Under the pieces are notes generated by a model. It had not been told where the DNA came from and did no database searches. It worked only from the letters and a program-made list of their open reading frames with translations. Below are positions 14,479 through 23,608 of a stretch of 43,550 bases of DNA, in pieces. The position numbers and the translations under genes are program-made. Positions within the stretch are counted from its first letter, which is position 1. Each line of letters begins with the position of its first letter. The stretch is from a virus. Location of the stretch: positions 1 to 43,550 of IMG/VR virus record IMGVR_UViG_3300044713_000031; one strand, given 5' to 3'.

Positions 14479-16416
14479 TTACCTCACGCCGAACATTAAT
14501 CCGGTGACGCTATGAAGGTGAGCATTGCTGCTTTGACCGCCGGGGAGGCGGATGCGGTACTGCTGCGCACCTGTAGTTGGGTTGTCGATGTAGTTCACGG
14601 CCATGCTGAGAATGCCGCCGCCGCTAATGGCGTACCAAACGCGACGAAGCTCAGTCCATGTGCCACCGTCGAGTCGATCAATGCACATATAAAAGCCAGC
14701 AACGCTACCTGCTGCGTCGTTCTCCATTAGGCATTCGAGCAACAACACGGGACGGTGGACTTCACCTAGGCGCACCGGGGCGTTCAAAGTGAATCCTGCG
14801 GTAGCACCGCCGCCACTCGCGTAGATCGCAAGGCCACCGATGTTCACCGGGGCGATTGCCTGGAACTGATCGGTCACGTTGCCAGCAGTGATGGTCCCGG
14901 CGAATCGAGCGTTACCGCCTCGGTCAACAGCGAATACCGCGTTGTTCCAGTTCTTCACACCGGCCCCGATCCACATTGGGTAGGGATCGCCAGGGTTGTT
15001 TGTCATCTCCACGCGGAACTCCTGTGGATTGATGATGTTGCCATTGCCGTCGAGCTGGAACGTGCGGAATGTACCGCCGTTCACTTCACCCATGTTGGCC
15101 GACAGTGCGGACAGCGAATTGACGCGCATCTTGTCGGCAGTGACCGAGCCGTCAACGATAAGCTGACCAGTGATGCCCACGGTGGACACTCCGCCCACAG
15201 TACCGACGACGAAGGGGTACTTCATCTGCTGCACACCGCCGTTGCTGGTGTACGTCGGAGAGACGATGCCGAATCGGTCTGCCATCACAATGAAGTTCGA
15301 GCCGGTCTTTGAATCGACACCCAGGCCGATACCTGCGATCACCGGAGTGCCGTTGATTGCACCGCCATTGATTCGCACGGTCCAGTTGGCAGACCACTCG
15401 GGAGAACTGCTGGGATCGCCACTGCCTTTCACCAGGGCCTCAAAGCGTTGCGATAGGTTCGCAAAGGAGCCATTTGAGAATGCTTCGACCTGAGTCTGCG
15501 CAATGATCTGTGCCTGATCCTTGGTCGTGTACGTGGTCGCCAGGGTCTGATAGATCGCCTTGTTGGCGGTATCGAAGTCAGAGCGCACCGTAGTGATCGC
15601 GGATGCACGTGCTTCATTCTCAGTCGCTACGGCCTGTTCGACCGTCGTGATGTGAGACTCGGCGACACCGATTGCAGCATTGAGCTGCGTGGCGAGCGTC
15701 GCGCGCGCTTCGCTCTCAGTTGCCAATGCCTGACGCACTTCGAGAACCTGCGCCGCCGTGTCGTCGAACTTGGCGAACAGCTCAGTGACTTGTTCGACCA
15801 GCGAGGTCTTATCATCCTGGATGATTCTGAGGGTTGTTTCAGCGAAGGCGAGGCGTCCGTCGAGTTGCCTGCGAGCGTCAAACATCTGATCGCTTCGCAG
15901 TAACTCATCCATCATGGTCTCTGCTGAGTCGTCAATATCATCGAGCTTGCTGACAAGCAGGCCCATCACGGGCGACTGCATGAGCTGATCGATGATCTCT
16001 TGAATAGGTAGTGACGGATTGCCGCCACCAGGATTCGGCCAGCCTGAGCCGCCTCCAGGGAGGCCGCCACCGCCATAGCTGCCGAAGTCGATCTGCTCCT
16101 GCATGACAAACAGAAGTTGCCGCGAGAGCATGTTGAGTTCCGCAGCGGGAAGCATCGTGCCTTCTTGGATATGCACGAGGCTGTCATCACGCGGAGTGAA
16201 ACGACGGATAGTCACGAGGATGCCGACCGGAGCCGATCCGCTCAGGCGAACCGTCGTCGGATTGATCCAGTTGAAGGATTGCTCGACAGCATCCCCCGTA
16301 TCCCCTGCGAACACGCGGATGTCATCCGTGTGCAAGTAGGGGAACGGGATGGTGTAGTCGGCGACATCCTCCGCCAAGTACATGACGAAGGAGTAGCCGC
16401 GTGCCAGTTGCGCCAT
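14479..16416 (-). CDS. Tail fibre: T7 gp17-type N-terminus fused to gpJ/DUF1983-like C-terminus
   Basis: A 645-aa protein. Residues 1-115 (MAQLARGYSFVMYLAEDVAD ... VTIRRFTPRDDSLVHIQEG) match the T7 tail-fibre anchor domain. A glycine-rich hinge and coiled coil follow (about 115-310). From about 330 the sequence (ALVKGSGDPSSS, VDSKTGSNFIVMADRFGIV, VDGSVTADKMRVNSLSALSA, MGEVNGGTFR) resembles the C-terminal part of siphovirus tail-tip proteins (lambda gpJ, DUF1983). The end is probably the receptor-binding part, with the collar protein downstream as a second tip component. Confidence 0.88.
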   Translation of the reverse strand: MAQLARGYSFVMYLAEDVADYTIPFPYLHTDDIRVFAGDTGDAVEQSFNWINPTTVRLSGSAPVGILVTIRRFTPRDDSLVHIQEGTMLPAAELNMLSRQLLFVMQEQIDFGSYGGGGLPGGGSGWPNPGGGNPSLPIQEIIDQLMQSPVMGLLVSKLDDIDDSAETMMDELLRSDQMFDARRQLDGRLAFAETTLRIIQDDKTSLVEQVTELFAKFDDTAAQVLEVRQALATESEARATLATQLNAAIGVAESHITTVEQAVATENEARASAITTVRSDFDTANKAIYQTLATTYTTKDQAQIIAQTQVEAFSNGSFANLSQRFEALVKGSGDPSSSPEWSANWTVRINGGAINGTPVIAGIGLGVDSKTGSNFIVMADRFGIVSPTYTSNGGVQQMKYPFVVGTVGGVSTVGITGQLIVDGSVTADKMRVNSLSALSANMGEVNGGTFRTFQLDGNGNIINPQEFRVEMTNNPGDPYPMWIGAGVKNWNNAVFAVDRGGNARFAGTITAGNVTDQFQAIAPVNIGGLAIYASGGGATAGFTLNAPVRLGEVHRPVLLLECLMENDAAGSVAGFYMCIDRLDGGTWTELRRVWYAISGGGILSMAVNYIDNPTTGAQQYRIRLPGGQSSNAHLHSVTGLMFGVR

Positions 16417-16533
16417 TACATCTCCGTAGGTGCTTGATTTAATGGGGTGAAAAATGCGACCAGAAAGGACAGAAGCCTATCGGTCGAGTTAAAATGTCGC
16501 TGAGCGCAACTTTGCTGCGCAGGATTGAAAGCA

Positions 16534-17220
16534 ATGGATAAGAGAAAACTTACCGCGCCCGATGAGCACCCGAGTGCAGGTGACGTCGCTGTGGCAGTTC
16601 TGCGAGGAGCTGTTGGGGCACTTCCTGCTGGTTCGACGCTAGTTGAATTGTTCAACTTGGTCGTGCAATCACCGTTAGATAAGCGTCGCAACGCATGGAT
16701 GGAAGTGGTTGCAGAACGCCTTGAGGAACTCGCGCATCAGGGTGTTGATGTCGAAGCACTCAAGGAAGATGAGGAGTTCATATCTGCCGTAATGACCTCC
16801 ACCATCATTGCCGTTCGCACGCACAAGGCGGAAAAACTTGAGGCTCTCCGCAACGCGGTCTTTAACGTTGTAGGGCCTCAAGCGCCGGACGAGGCAAAGC
16901 AATCAATCTTTTTCGACTTGATCGATTCGTTATCAGTGCTACACATTCAAGTACTGAAGTTCGCGAAAGCACCCTTGGTGCCAGGGCACTTTTTCATGGG
17001 CGGTCTAATGGGTCACCTACAAAACGCATTCCCTGAGCTACGGGAACAAGACATGCTAGCTCGATACATTTGGCAGGATTTGTTCAACCGGTTGTTGGTC
17101 AACATTTCGGTGGATGGGCTACTCAGTTCCATGACAGCACAGGGACTGCGAGAGACTCGCATCACGCGACTCGGTGCTGAGTTCTTGGCTTTCATTGAGG
17201 ACCATTCGGAAACTGATTAG
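16534..17220 (+). CDS. Antisense accessory gene (moron), 228 aa
   Basis: The protein starts MDKRKLTAPDEHPSAGD; AGGA lies 9 nt before the ATG (a TTG at 16525 is less likely). A hydrophobic helix (VLRGAVGALPAGSTLVELF) is followed by SPLDKRRNAWMEVVAERLEE and KLEALRNAVFNVVGPQAPDE. From memory this order of motifs occurs in a widespread uncharacterised bacterial/prophage family; no function is assigned. It is rightward between the fibre and gp16 genes and overlaps the gp16 end by 29 nt. Confidence 0.7.
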   Translation: MDKRKLTAPDEHPSAGDVAVAVLRGAVGALPAGSTLVELFNLVVQSPLDKRRNAWMEVVAERLEELAHQGVDVEALKEDEEFISAVMTSTIIAVRTHKAEKLEALRNAVFNVVGPQAPDEAKQSIFFDLIDSLSVLHIQVLKFAKAPLVPGHFFMGGLMGHLQNAFPELREQDMLARYIWQDLFNRLLVNISVDGLLSSMTAQGLRETRITRLGAEFLAFIEDHSETD

Positions 17221-20200
17221 CGACCTGATCGCCAATGTTGCGGAACCCGGTGGCGTTGTTTAGCCACATGAGTTTCCAGAGGTTGCTTACGTCCTGCTTG
17301 GACAGTTGGTGATCCTGCGCCGCTAGGCGGCCAGGGATACCCACGACGTTCCACATCCGCTCCGCCGTAGCGAGCGTAGGGATGCCCTTGATACCCGAGT
17401 CGAGTCCCGAGGATCGCCCATAGGCGAACACTGGATCGTAGCCAGCGATGTCATGCACACCCGTATCGACGAGCATCGGAATGATCGAGGAGTATGAAGA
17501 CATCTGAATGCCCGAAAGCGTGAGCGCCTTCAGGTCCATTTGTTTCTCTCGTTCCTCGGGATTGCCAACGGTGTTGATGTACGTGCGAGCACCCATGCCA
17601 AGCGTTGCGAACAACGTAGACAACGTGACCATGTGGAATGCCTGCCAATCCCTCATGTGCATTGCGTTGAGCATGTGGGCCTCGTAGGAGGCCGTCATGA
17701 ATCGACGGAACTGCGTAAAGGGTTTACCGGCAGCGGAGTGCATCATCTCGATGCTGTCACCCGCGAGACCTTCCGTGACCTGACGACGAGTAACGGTCGC
17801 CATGTATGCGGAGATAGCTTCGCGTGTGTCCACGTCCCACTTCGGCCACTCGTCGGCAATCTTGTCTACCGTCTTGATGCCCTTGATTTTCGAGAAGATC
17901 GCCTCTTGTGCTTCGGCAGTCATGCCGTGGTTACGCAGACGATCTATCCATGCCTGACTTACCTTGCGTCCGTTCGCCAGCTCCAGCAGTTTCATCATGG
18001 AACCGCGTGCAGCCCACACCTGGAGCCTCGATAGTATCGGAGCCATTCCAGAGAGAACCGACTGTGCCCGTTTGAGAACCTGCTGAGTGTTGTCGATCTT
18101 GTTCAACACCTTTCCGCTACGGCTGGTCTTGTCGAACATCGATTCACCCAACGCATCCGTGCGGAGGTACACGGGGTTACGCGTGAGATCAGTGCCGGGA
18201 GCGTACATGTCGGCGTATAGGCGCATCTCTTTCTCTGCGAAGTCGCCGTTCGCCATGCGCTTGAACAGCTTGTTCACTCCAGGCATTGCCCTCAGTGAAG
18301 TACGCAGTCCTGCATACGCCATCGTCGGTCCGATTTCAGCAGCCATCGACCAGCCCATTTGATTCATGTAGAGCAAGTGGCTGTAGTCGCGGATCATGCG
18401 GCCAGCCCGTGAGGCAGCACCGCCAGGGTTCAACTCTGTCGAGCGGCCGAGCGTCGTGTTCACACCGATGTCGAACATGCGGCCCATGTCCTTGCCCTTG
18501 CCACCGGACTTCGATGCTTCGTCCACAACCTGCTTGCGTAGCGCGTCGAGTTCAGCCTGTGTGCCTACGCCCAGCTTGGACTTCAATGCAGTCCAGCCAG
18601 CCATGTCGCGGGCGTACCGATCGATCAAGTGACCGACATCGTTCTCCAGTAGATCGTGCATGGCGACCGTATGGGTTTCCCCGGTGCGTCGGCTGGTGAT
18701 CTCTGCTGAGTAGGACTCATCCATCGGGATGCGAGACTTGAAGCGTGCATGCACACCCTTGTCATCGACTTGCTTACGCATGGAGTCAGTGAGGATCGCG
18801 GCCTTCTCAGGCGGCACACCCGCGTCATGCAGCAGCGCTTCAATGCTGTCCACGTGTTCACCACTGAGCCCCATGTGGAACGAATCGTTGTCCACCGACA
18901 GCGCCTTGTCTCGGGCACGCTTGAGCCATGCATCCGCAACCTTGTCCGTAAGGTCGTCATTGAGGAACGCCGCGCCATTGTCACCGGCATCCGCCAGTTG
19001 CTTTCGCAGGCCACGCTTGATGCTCTCGCGTACCAGTTGGTCACGCACGTCATCAAAGTGGAGCTTCTTCTGCTGGAACAAATCCTCGAAGCCCTCACGG
19101 GACATCATGCGGGGGAGCCAGTTACCTCCAGGCTTCACGTCGCTAGCGCCGGGTACACCGGCCATCTTGGCTTCGTCCAGGACTTGCGCCGTAGTCTCGT
19201 TCACGCTCTTTGCGACAGCAGCGATGCGAGGGTCAACCTCAGCAGAGGAATCGCGCATGTATCGTCCTATCTGTTCGCGGAAGTCCTTTGCGGCTCCAGC
19301 GTCGAACACGGAGATGCCGTTGTCCTTTCGATAGCTAGTCCATGCGGCATCCATCGCACCGTTGAACTTCGCAGACACTTTCTCATGTAGTCGGCGGCTC
19401 ATCTGCTCAGCAGCCTCCTCCACGGCGATGTTCTTGTCCGTGTAGCCAACTCGCTCAGCGAGAAGCTTGCGCCCCACCATGCGAACGAGCGGAGAGTCTG
19501 ACTGCGCCATGCGGGCCGATAGGGATCGGCGGGCACCAAGGAATGCCGTCTTGACGTCCGCTTCTGCCTGGGCGTCATACAGACGCGTCTCGGCATCCGG
19601 CAACTTAGGCGGCATTGGGACGTCCATGGTGGACTGGTCGGGGTTCGGCACACGCGCTGAGGACAACGTATCGGCACCGAATGTATCCGGCTGAGGTTGG
19701 ACAGGATCAGGCTTTGAGTTCTTGTTGAGCTGATCGACGACTTCAGCGTGTGAGCCTTCAAGCCCCTTAAACATTCCGTGGAACGCACCACCGAGGGCGA
19801 AGCCGGTTGCTGCGTCACCCAAGACGTCATGCCATTCCATCGTCGGATCGTTTGCTTTGTTCACGAGGGACAGCGCGGTGTTCTGCGCTGCACCTGATAG
19901 ACCGGCGCGGATGATGCCAGCGGTGAGGCTGACACCGCCCACGGGGAGGGCGAGTGCGCCAACAGCGGCAGCGCCTGGATCGGTCAAGCCGACTCCGAGG
20001 CGTCCCACCGTGGACATCTTGCCCAGCGTTTCCTTCGAGTCCTTCAGTGCATACGCTTCGCCGTAGAGTGCATCAGCGTGGTCCCTACTGACAGACTTCT
20101 CCAGCAGCGGAAGGTAATCACCTAGGCCTGCCTTCTCCCACTTCTTTACTTCTTCATCGACAGGCTTACCGATCCAGTTTGGATCGGGGCTGTACTTGAA

Positions 20201-20404
20201 GTTCGTAATGAAGCGGTCAACAGCACCGATGCTGCTATTGACTGAGGATGCGCCGATCTTTGTACCTAGCGATGTAGCATCGTTCTCTCGCTTGGTTTCG
20301 TCTGCATCACGAAGCTGCTGTGCTTTCTGCGCGTCGAGTGTAGCGGCGGGCAGCGGAGCGACAGGTGTTCGCATGTCAACGAACGGGGAATCCTGATCGG
20401 CCAT
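17192..20404 (-). CDS. Internal virion protein D (gp16-like)
   Basis: A 1070-aa protein from the ATG at 20404 (AGGA 6 nt upstream). It is ejected with the DNA and forms part of the channel across the envelope in T7. T7 gp16 is 1318 aa and carries an N-terminal lytic transglycosylase; here the N-terminus (MADQDSPFVDMRTPVAPLPA) has no such domain and the protein is about 250 residues shorter. Long helical regions and Ala/Gly-rich hydrophobic stretches (VGALALPVGGVSLTAG, MVTLSTLFATLGMG) fit membrane insertion. It follows gp15 by 7 nt. Confidence 0.88.
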   Translation of the reverse strand: MADQDSPFVDMRTPVAPLPAATLDAQKAQQLRDADETKRENDATSLGTKIGASSVNSSIGAVDRFITNFKYSPDPNWIGKPVDEEVKKWEKAGLGDYLPLLEKSVSRDHADALYGEAYALKDSKETLGKMSTVGRLGVGLTDPGAAAVGALALPVGGVSLTAGIIRAGLSGAAQNTALSLVNKANDPTMEWHDVLGDAATGFALGGAFHGMFKGLEGSHAEVVDQLNKNSKPDPVQPQPDTFGADTLSSARVPNPDQSTMDVPMPPKLPDAETRLYDAQAEADVKTAFLGARRSLSARMAQSDSPLVRMVGRKLLAERVGYTDKNIAVEEAAEQMSRRLHEKVSAKFNGAMDAAWTSYRKDNGISVFDAGAAKDFREQIGRYMRDSSAEVDPRIAAVAKSVNETTAQVLDEAKMAGVPGASDVKPGGNWLPRMMSREGFEDLFQQKKLHFDDVRDQLVRESIKRGLRKQLADAGDNGAAFLNDDLTDKVADAWLKRARDKALSVDNDSFHMGLSGEHVDSIEALLHDAGVPPEKAAILTDSMRKQVDDKGVHARFKSRIPMDESYSAEITSRRTGETHTVAMHDLLENDVGHLIDRYARDMAGWTALKSKLGVGTQAELDALRKQVVDEASKSGGKGKDMGRMFDIGVNTTLGRSTELNPGGAASRAGRMIRDYSHLLYMNQMGWSMAAEIGPTMAYAGLRTSLRAMPGVNKLFKRMANGDFAEKEMRLYADMYAPGTDLTRNPVYLRTDALGESMFDKTSRSGKVLNKIDNTQQVLKRAQSVLSGMAPILSRLQVWAARGSMMKLLELANGRKVSQAWIDRLRNHGMTAEAQEAIFSKIKGIKTVDKIADEWPKWDVDTREAISAYMATVTRRQVTEGLAGDSIEMMHSAAGKPFTQFRRFMTASYEAHMLNAMHMRDWQAFHMVTLSTLFATLGMGARTYINTVGNPEEREKQMDLKALTLSGIQMSSYSSIIPMLVDTGVHDIAGYDPVFAYGRSSGLDSGIKGIPTLATAERMWNVVGIPGRLAAQDHQLSKQDVSNLWKLMWLNNATGFRNIGDQVANQFPNGPQ

Positions 20405-20411
20405 ATGGTTC

Positions 20412-22694
20412 CTACTGAGTGTTGTGGAGGTAGTCAACGAAGCTCTTGGTCTTCGTTGTGTCCAGGAGTGACTTCAGCTTCTCGGCATCCTGCTTGTTGT
20501 GCGTGTAGCCATCGGAGATCACCTTGCCGTTGAAGGTCATGCCGGTGACGCCCTGGAGAGTGTCGGGAGTCTTTGCAAGCTGATCGACTGCGCTCTGCTG
20601 ATCTTCCGGTGACGCACCGGAGATGTAGCCGTAGCCCAACTGCTTCAGCCCCTGCTTACGCACTGTGTCCTGTTCGTTCTTCTGCATCGTCCAAGTCGTG
20701 TGCTTCGCTAGCACGGCATTGGAGTCCAGCTCTACAAGGCGCGGCTCTGCACCGGGTTTGCGTTCAACTACTGCACGACTTACGCCGTCGTCGTTGACCA
20801 TCAGTACCCACTTGCCCGAGTTGTTCACCGCAGGCTGGAAGTACACGGTCCCCGTGTCGTCGATCTGCTTGTCCTTGACCATCCTTTCCTTGTAGTCCTG
20901 CGCGAGCTGAGTGAATGCTTCACCCACCTTCGGAGTCGTACCGGCTGGAACAGGGACATACATATCGCCCACACGGACGTTCGTAGCCTGGAATCGTTCC
21001 ACTGCGGCCTTCGCTGCGTCCTCGGGCTTCAGCATGCCGGTAGACATCAGTTCCTTCGTGATGTCCTGTACCTGCGTGTTGACGTAACCCTGATTGCGAA
21101 TCGGCGTGCTGGTGAACTTTCCGCTGAGGATCGAGGAGTCGCCAAACGTCGTCGGGATGACTGACGGGTGCTGCTTGTAGTACGTCGCCACGGCAGCAGA
21201 AGTTGCGCCGTGATCCATTGCAGGTTCCGTTTGCGCGATCTTCTGCAACGCTTGCTGTGGTGATAGTCCGAACGTCTGCGTCTCGATCTCGAAGCGTCGC
21301 ATCTTTGCGGAGAACTCCGGGGTCACGTTCTGTTCGTAGTAGTCCTTCGACTGCGACTTGATGTTGTTGAAGAAGCCGATGGTGCGTAGGGCGTTCTGCT
21401 GATCGGATGGGTCGAACGAACCAGAGAGCTGCTTGAGGAACGGGACCGGAGCGTTCACGCGTGATAGCGCACCGGCCACCTGTAGGGTCGCTTGGTCTCC
21501 GCCTTGCTTGTACGCGGCCAGCATCACCTTGTCAGCGGCAGCGGATACCTTGGCAGTGCCCATCGCTGCAATCTGCACAGGATCGCCGGACTGAAGCGCC
21601 TGGAATGCCATGCGTTCGTTCTCAGCACTCTCGTTCTCTTTGGCGAGACGCTGCTGTGCTTCGCGGTTGCGATTGTGCATACCAGCAGCCCACTCGGGCG
21701 TGAGATCAAACTGCTTGCGGTTCGCATCGATCTCTCGGTCAGACAGCAAGCCTTGGTCCGCCGAGTCGCCCATGCGATACAAAGCGTGGGTGAGATTGTC
21801 GGCCTGTGCTTTCTTCTGTGCATCGTCGATGATCTGCTGGCCACGCTTGGCTGCGAGGTCGAGCTGCGACTTGTACTCCGGAATGTCACCGATAGAAGTA
21901 CCGCTGGAACCCAGCGGAGTCTTCAGTACCGCCATCGCTTGCGGGATGTTCGTCTGTCCGGTCGCAAGGGATGCAGTGAATGCCTGCGTGACGATCTTGT
22001 GTGCTTCGGCTTCGCCTAAGCCACGTGCCGTGAGGGAGTCAAAGTAACCCTTGAGTCCATCCTCAGTCAGCAGTGAGCCACTCTTGATCGCAGCAGTGCC
22101 GATAGCGCCGAGGTTCTCCTCGTCACGCTTCAGTGCTTCGGCAATGGACTGTCGGTTGTACTGATCTTTCCAGCCGACTTGCGCCTTTGAGATCGCCTGC
22201 ATGAAAGCAGGTTGTGATGCCTGATCGACACCGTTCTGTTCGAGATAGTCTTTTGCTTTGCCCTGGATGAATTGATTGATCTCATTCTGAGTCTTGCCGG
22301 GTTCGAGCTGAGCAAGCTGCGGGGCCAGTTGGTTGCCGAACTCGTCCGCGAGGCGGAGGCCGTCAGTCTGTCGATACGCAGCAGTGAACTCTTGACTCAT
22401 CCCTTCGAGACTCGGGGCTTCGCCGGTTACCGCTTGCTTGTCGGCAGCCTGCTTACCGAGCTGCTCATCTTCTTTTGCTTTCTGGATGCGCGCCTTCTCG
22501 GCAGTCGCATCCTTGGTTGCCTGGACGTCCGCGTAGGTAGATGCGAACCCCTGTAGGGAACTCGCGAGTGCCCACGCCGGACTTGTGCCTGGATTGCGGG
22601 GAAGCTGCGCTTGGACCTGGAGTGGAACACTCGCGGTCTGAGGTACGTCCGTGGCAACGCGGGGATCAATCCGAGTGGTTACGTCGCGGGGCAT
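20412..22694 (-). CDS. Internal virion protein C (gp15-like)
   Basis: A 760-aa helical protein (T7 gp15 is 747 aa), rich in Gln, Ala and Lys, with long coiled-coil stretches such as ATKDATAEKARIQKAKEDEQ. Its place between gp14-like and gp16-like genes, size and composition identify it as the middle segment of the ejected core that spans the periplasm. No enzymatic motif was seen. Confidence 0.88.
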   Translation of the reverse strand: MPRDVTTRIDPRVATDVPQTASVPLQVQAQLPRNPGTSPAWALASSLQGFASTYADVQATKDATAEKARIQKAKEDEQLGKQAADKQAVTGEAPSLEGMSQEFTAAYRQTDGLRLADEFGNQLAPQLAQLEPGKTQNEINQFIQGKAKDYLEQNGVDQASQPAFMQAISKAQVGWKDQYNRQSIAEALKRDEENLGAIGTAAIKSGSLLTEDGLKGYFDSLTARGLGEAEAHKIVTQAFTASLATGQTNIPQAMAVLKTPLGSSGTSIGDIPEYKSQLDLAAKRGQQIIDDAQKKAQADNLTHALYRMGDSADQGLLSDREIDANRKQFDLTPEWAAGMHNRNREAQQRLAKENESAENERMAFQALQSGDPVQIAAMGTAKVSAAADKVMLAAYKQGGDQATLQVAGALSRVNAPVPFLKQLSGSFDPSDQQNALRTIGFFNNIKSQSKDYYEQNVTPEFSAKMRRFEIETQTFGLSPQQALQKIAQTEPAMDHGATSAAVATYYKQHPSVIPTTFGDSSILSGKFTSTPIRNQGYVNTQVQDITKELMSTGMLKPEDAAKAAVERFQATNVRVGDMYVPVPAGTTPKVGEAFTQLAQDYKERMVKDKQIDDTGTVYFQPAVNNSGKWVLMVNDDGVSRAVVERKPGAEPRLVELDSNAVLAKHTTWTMQKNEQDTVRKQGLKQLGYGYISGASPEDQQSAVDQLAKTPDTLQGVTGMTFNGKVISDGYTHNKQDAEKLKSLLDTTKTKSFVDYLHNTQ

Positions 22695-22697
22695 AGG

Positions 22698-23162
22698 TTA
22701 TCCGTTGATTGTCTTGGGTGGCGTTTGGTTGGCGTAGTAGCCACCGATGTTCGAGTACGCCTTCGCGCCGGTATTGGCGAGACTCGCTGCGAGCTGTCCG
22801 TTGATCTCTGTGGACTTGGAGCGGACCTGCGCGGAGGTTTCGAGGTCACCGTTCTCACGGTTCTTCTCGATGCGGGACACGTCAGTGCCTTCCTGCATCA
22901 TGATGTCGTTCAACACGGCATCGGAGGAGTTGCCGGATACACCGGACTCAGCGGCAGCGGCACGAGCGGCGGCTCGCTGCTGGCGTGCTACCTGCATACG
23001 ATCCATCGTCTGAGCCTGAGTAGATGCGTCGGTCTGATCCTGCTGCATCTTTGCCTGCGCTTCGAGCGCATGCTTCTGCTGATTGGAACTGTAGATTGCT
23101 GCGCCTGCCGAAACGGCGGCGGTTACCGCCATAGCGATAGGGATGACTAGGGGGCCACACAT
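22698..23162 (-). CDS. Internal virion protein B (gp14-like)
   Basis: A 154-aa protein (T7 gp14 is 196 aa) starting MCGPLVIPIAMAVTAAVSAG, a hydrophobic N-terminus followed by a Gln/Ala-rich helix (KHALEAQAKMQQDQTDA) as in gp14 homologues. It forms the outer-membrane pore of the ejection channel in T7. Its start overlaps the end of the gp13-like gene by 16 nt. Confidence 0.85.
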   Translation of the reverse strand: MCGPLVIPIAMAVTAAVSAGAAIYSSNQQKHALEAQAKMQQDQTDASTQAQTMDRMQVARQQRAAARAAAAESGVSGNSSDAVLNDIMMQEGTDVSRIEKNRENGDLETSAQVRSKSTEINGQLAASLANTGAKAYSNIGGYYANQTPPKTING

Positions 23163-23608
23163 AGGATTCTTCCAAACTCTATGAAGGGATGTCCGTTGAT
23201 CTCATGCACCTTGAATGGCTCGAAGCCGAGGTGCTGAAGCCAACGCTGTGCGCGGAGGTGACGGACATCCACGAGGTTGAACATGGCGACGTACATGGGC
23301 GACCACGCTTCCACGAACTGCCGTGACACTGCGAGGAACTCGCGGACGATGCGGCCACGCGGACCAGTGGAGAGCATCCATGGCACGCCATAGCTGTCAT
23401 CGGTTGTGTAGTCGGCAACACCGAATGCAGCTTGCGGCTGTCCATCCCAACAGGCGACGTAAGCCTCACGGCTGACTTGATGGCCCTGCTGGAGAACCGT
23501 CAGGGGATCAAGCCCCTGAGCGGTTAGTTCGGCTACATCTTCCGCGCATAGGCGCGAAGCAATGGACTCAAGCATCGCCTGAGTCGGTTCGTGGATCGTG
23601 ATTGTCAC
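23147..23608 (-). CDS. Internal virion protein A (gp13-like, DUF2833/GNAT-like)
   Basis: A 153-aa protein (T7 gp13 is 138 aa) starting at the GTG at 23608, which overlaps the gp12 stop (GTGA). The text reads as a GNAT-like fold: YVACWDGQPQAAFGVAD, FLAVSRQFVEAW, LRAQRWLQHLGFEPF. In T7 gp13 is needed for assembly of the internal core. No acetyl-CoA binding loop of the usual kind is clear, so catalysis is unlikely. Confidence 0.82.
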   Translation of the reverse strand: MTITIHEPTQAMLESIASRLCAEDVAELTAQGLDPLTVLQQGHQVSREAYVACWDGQPQAAFGVADYTTDDSYGVPWMLSTGPRGRIVREFLAVSRQFVEAWSPMYVAMFNLVDVRHLRAQRWLQHLGFEPFKVHEINGHPFIEFGRILCVAP

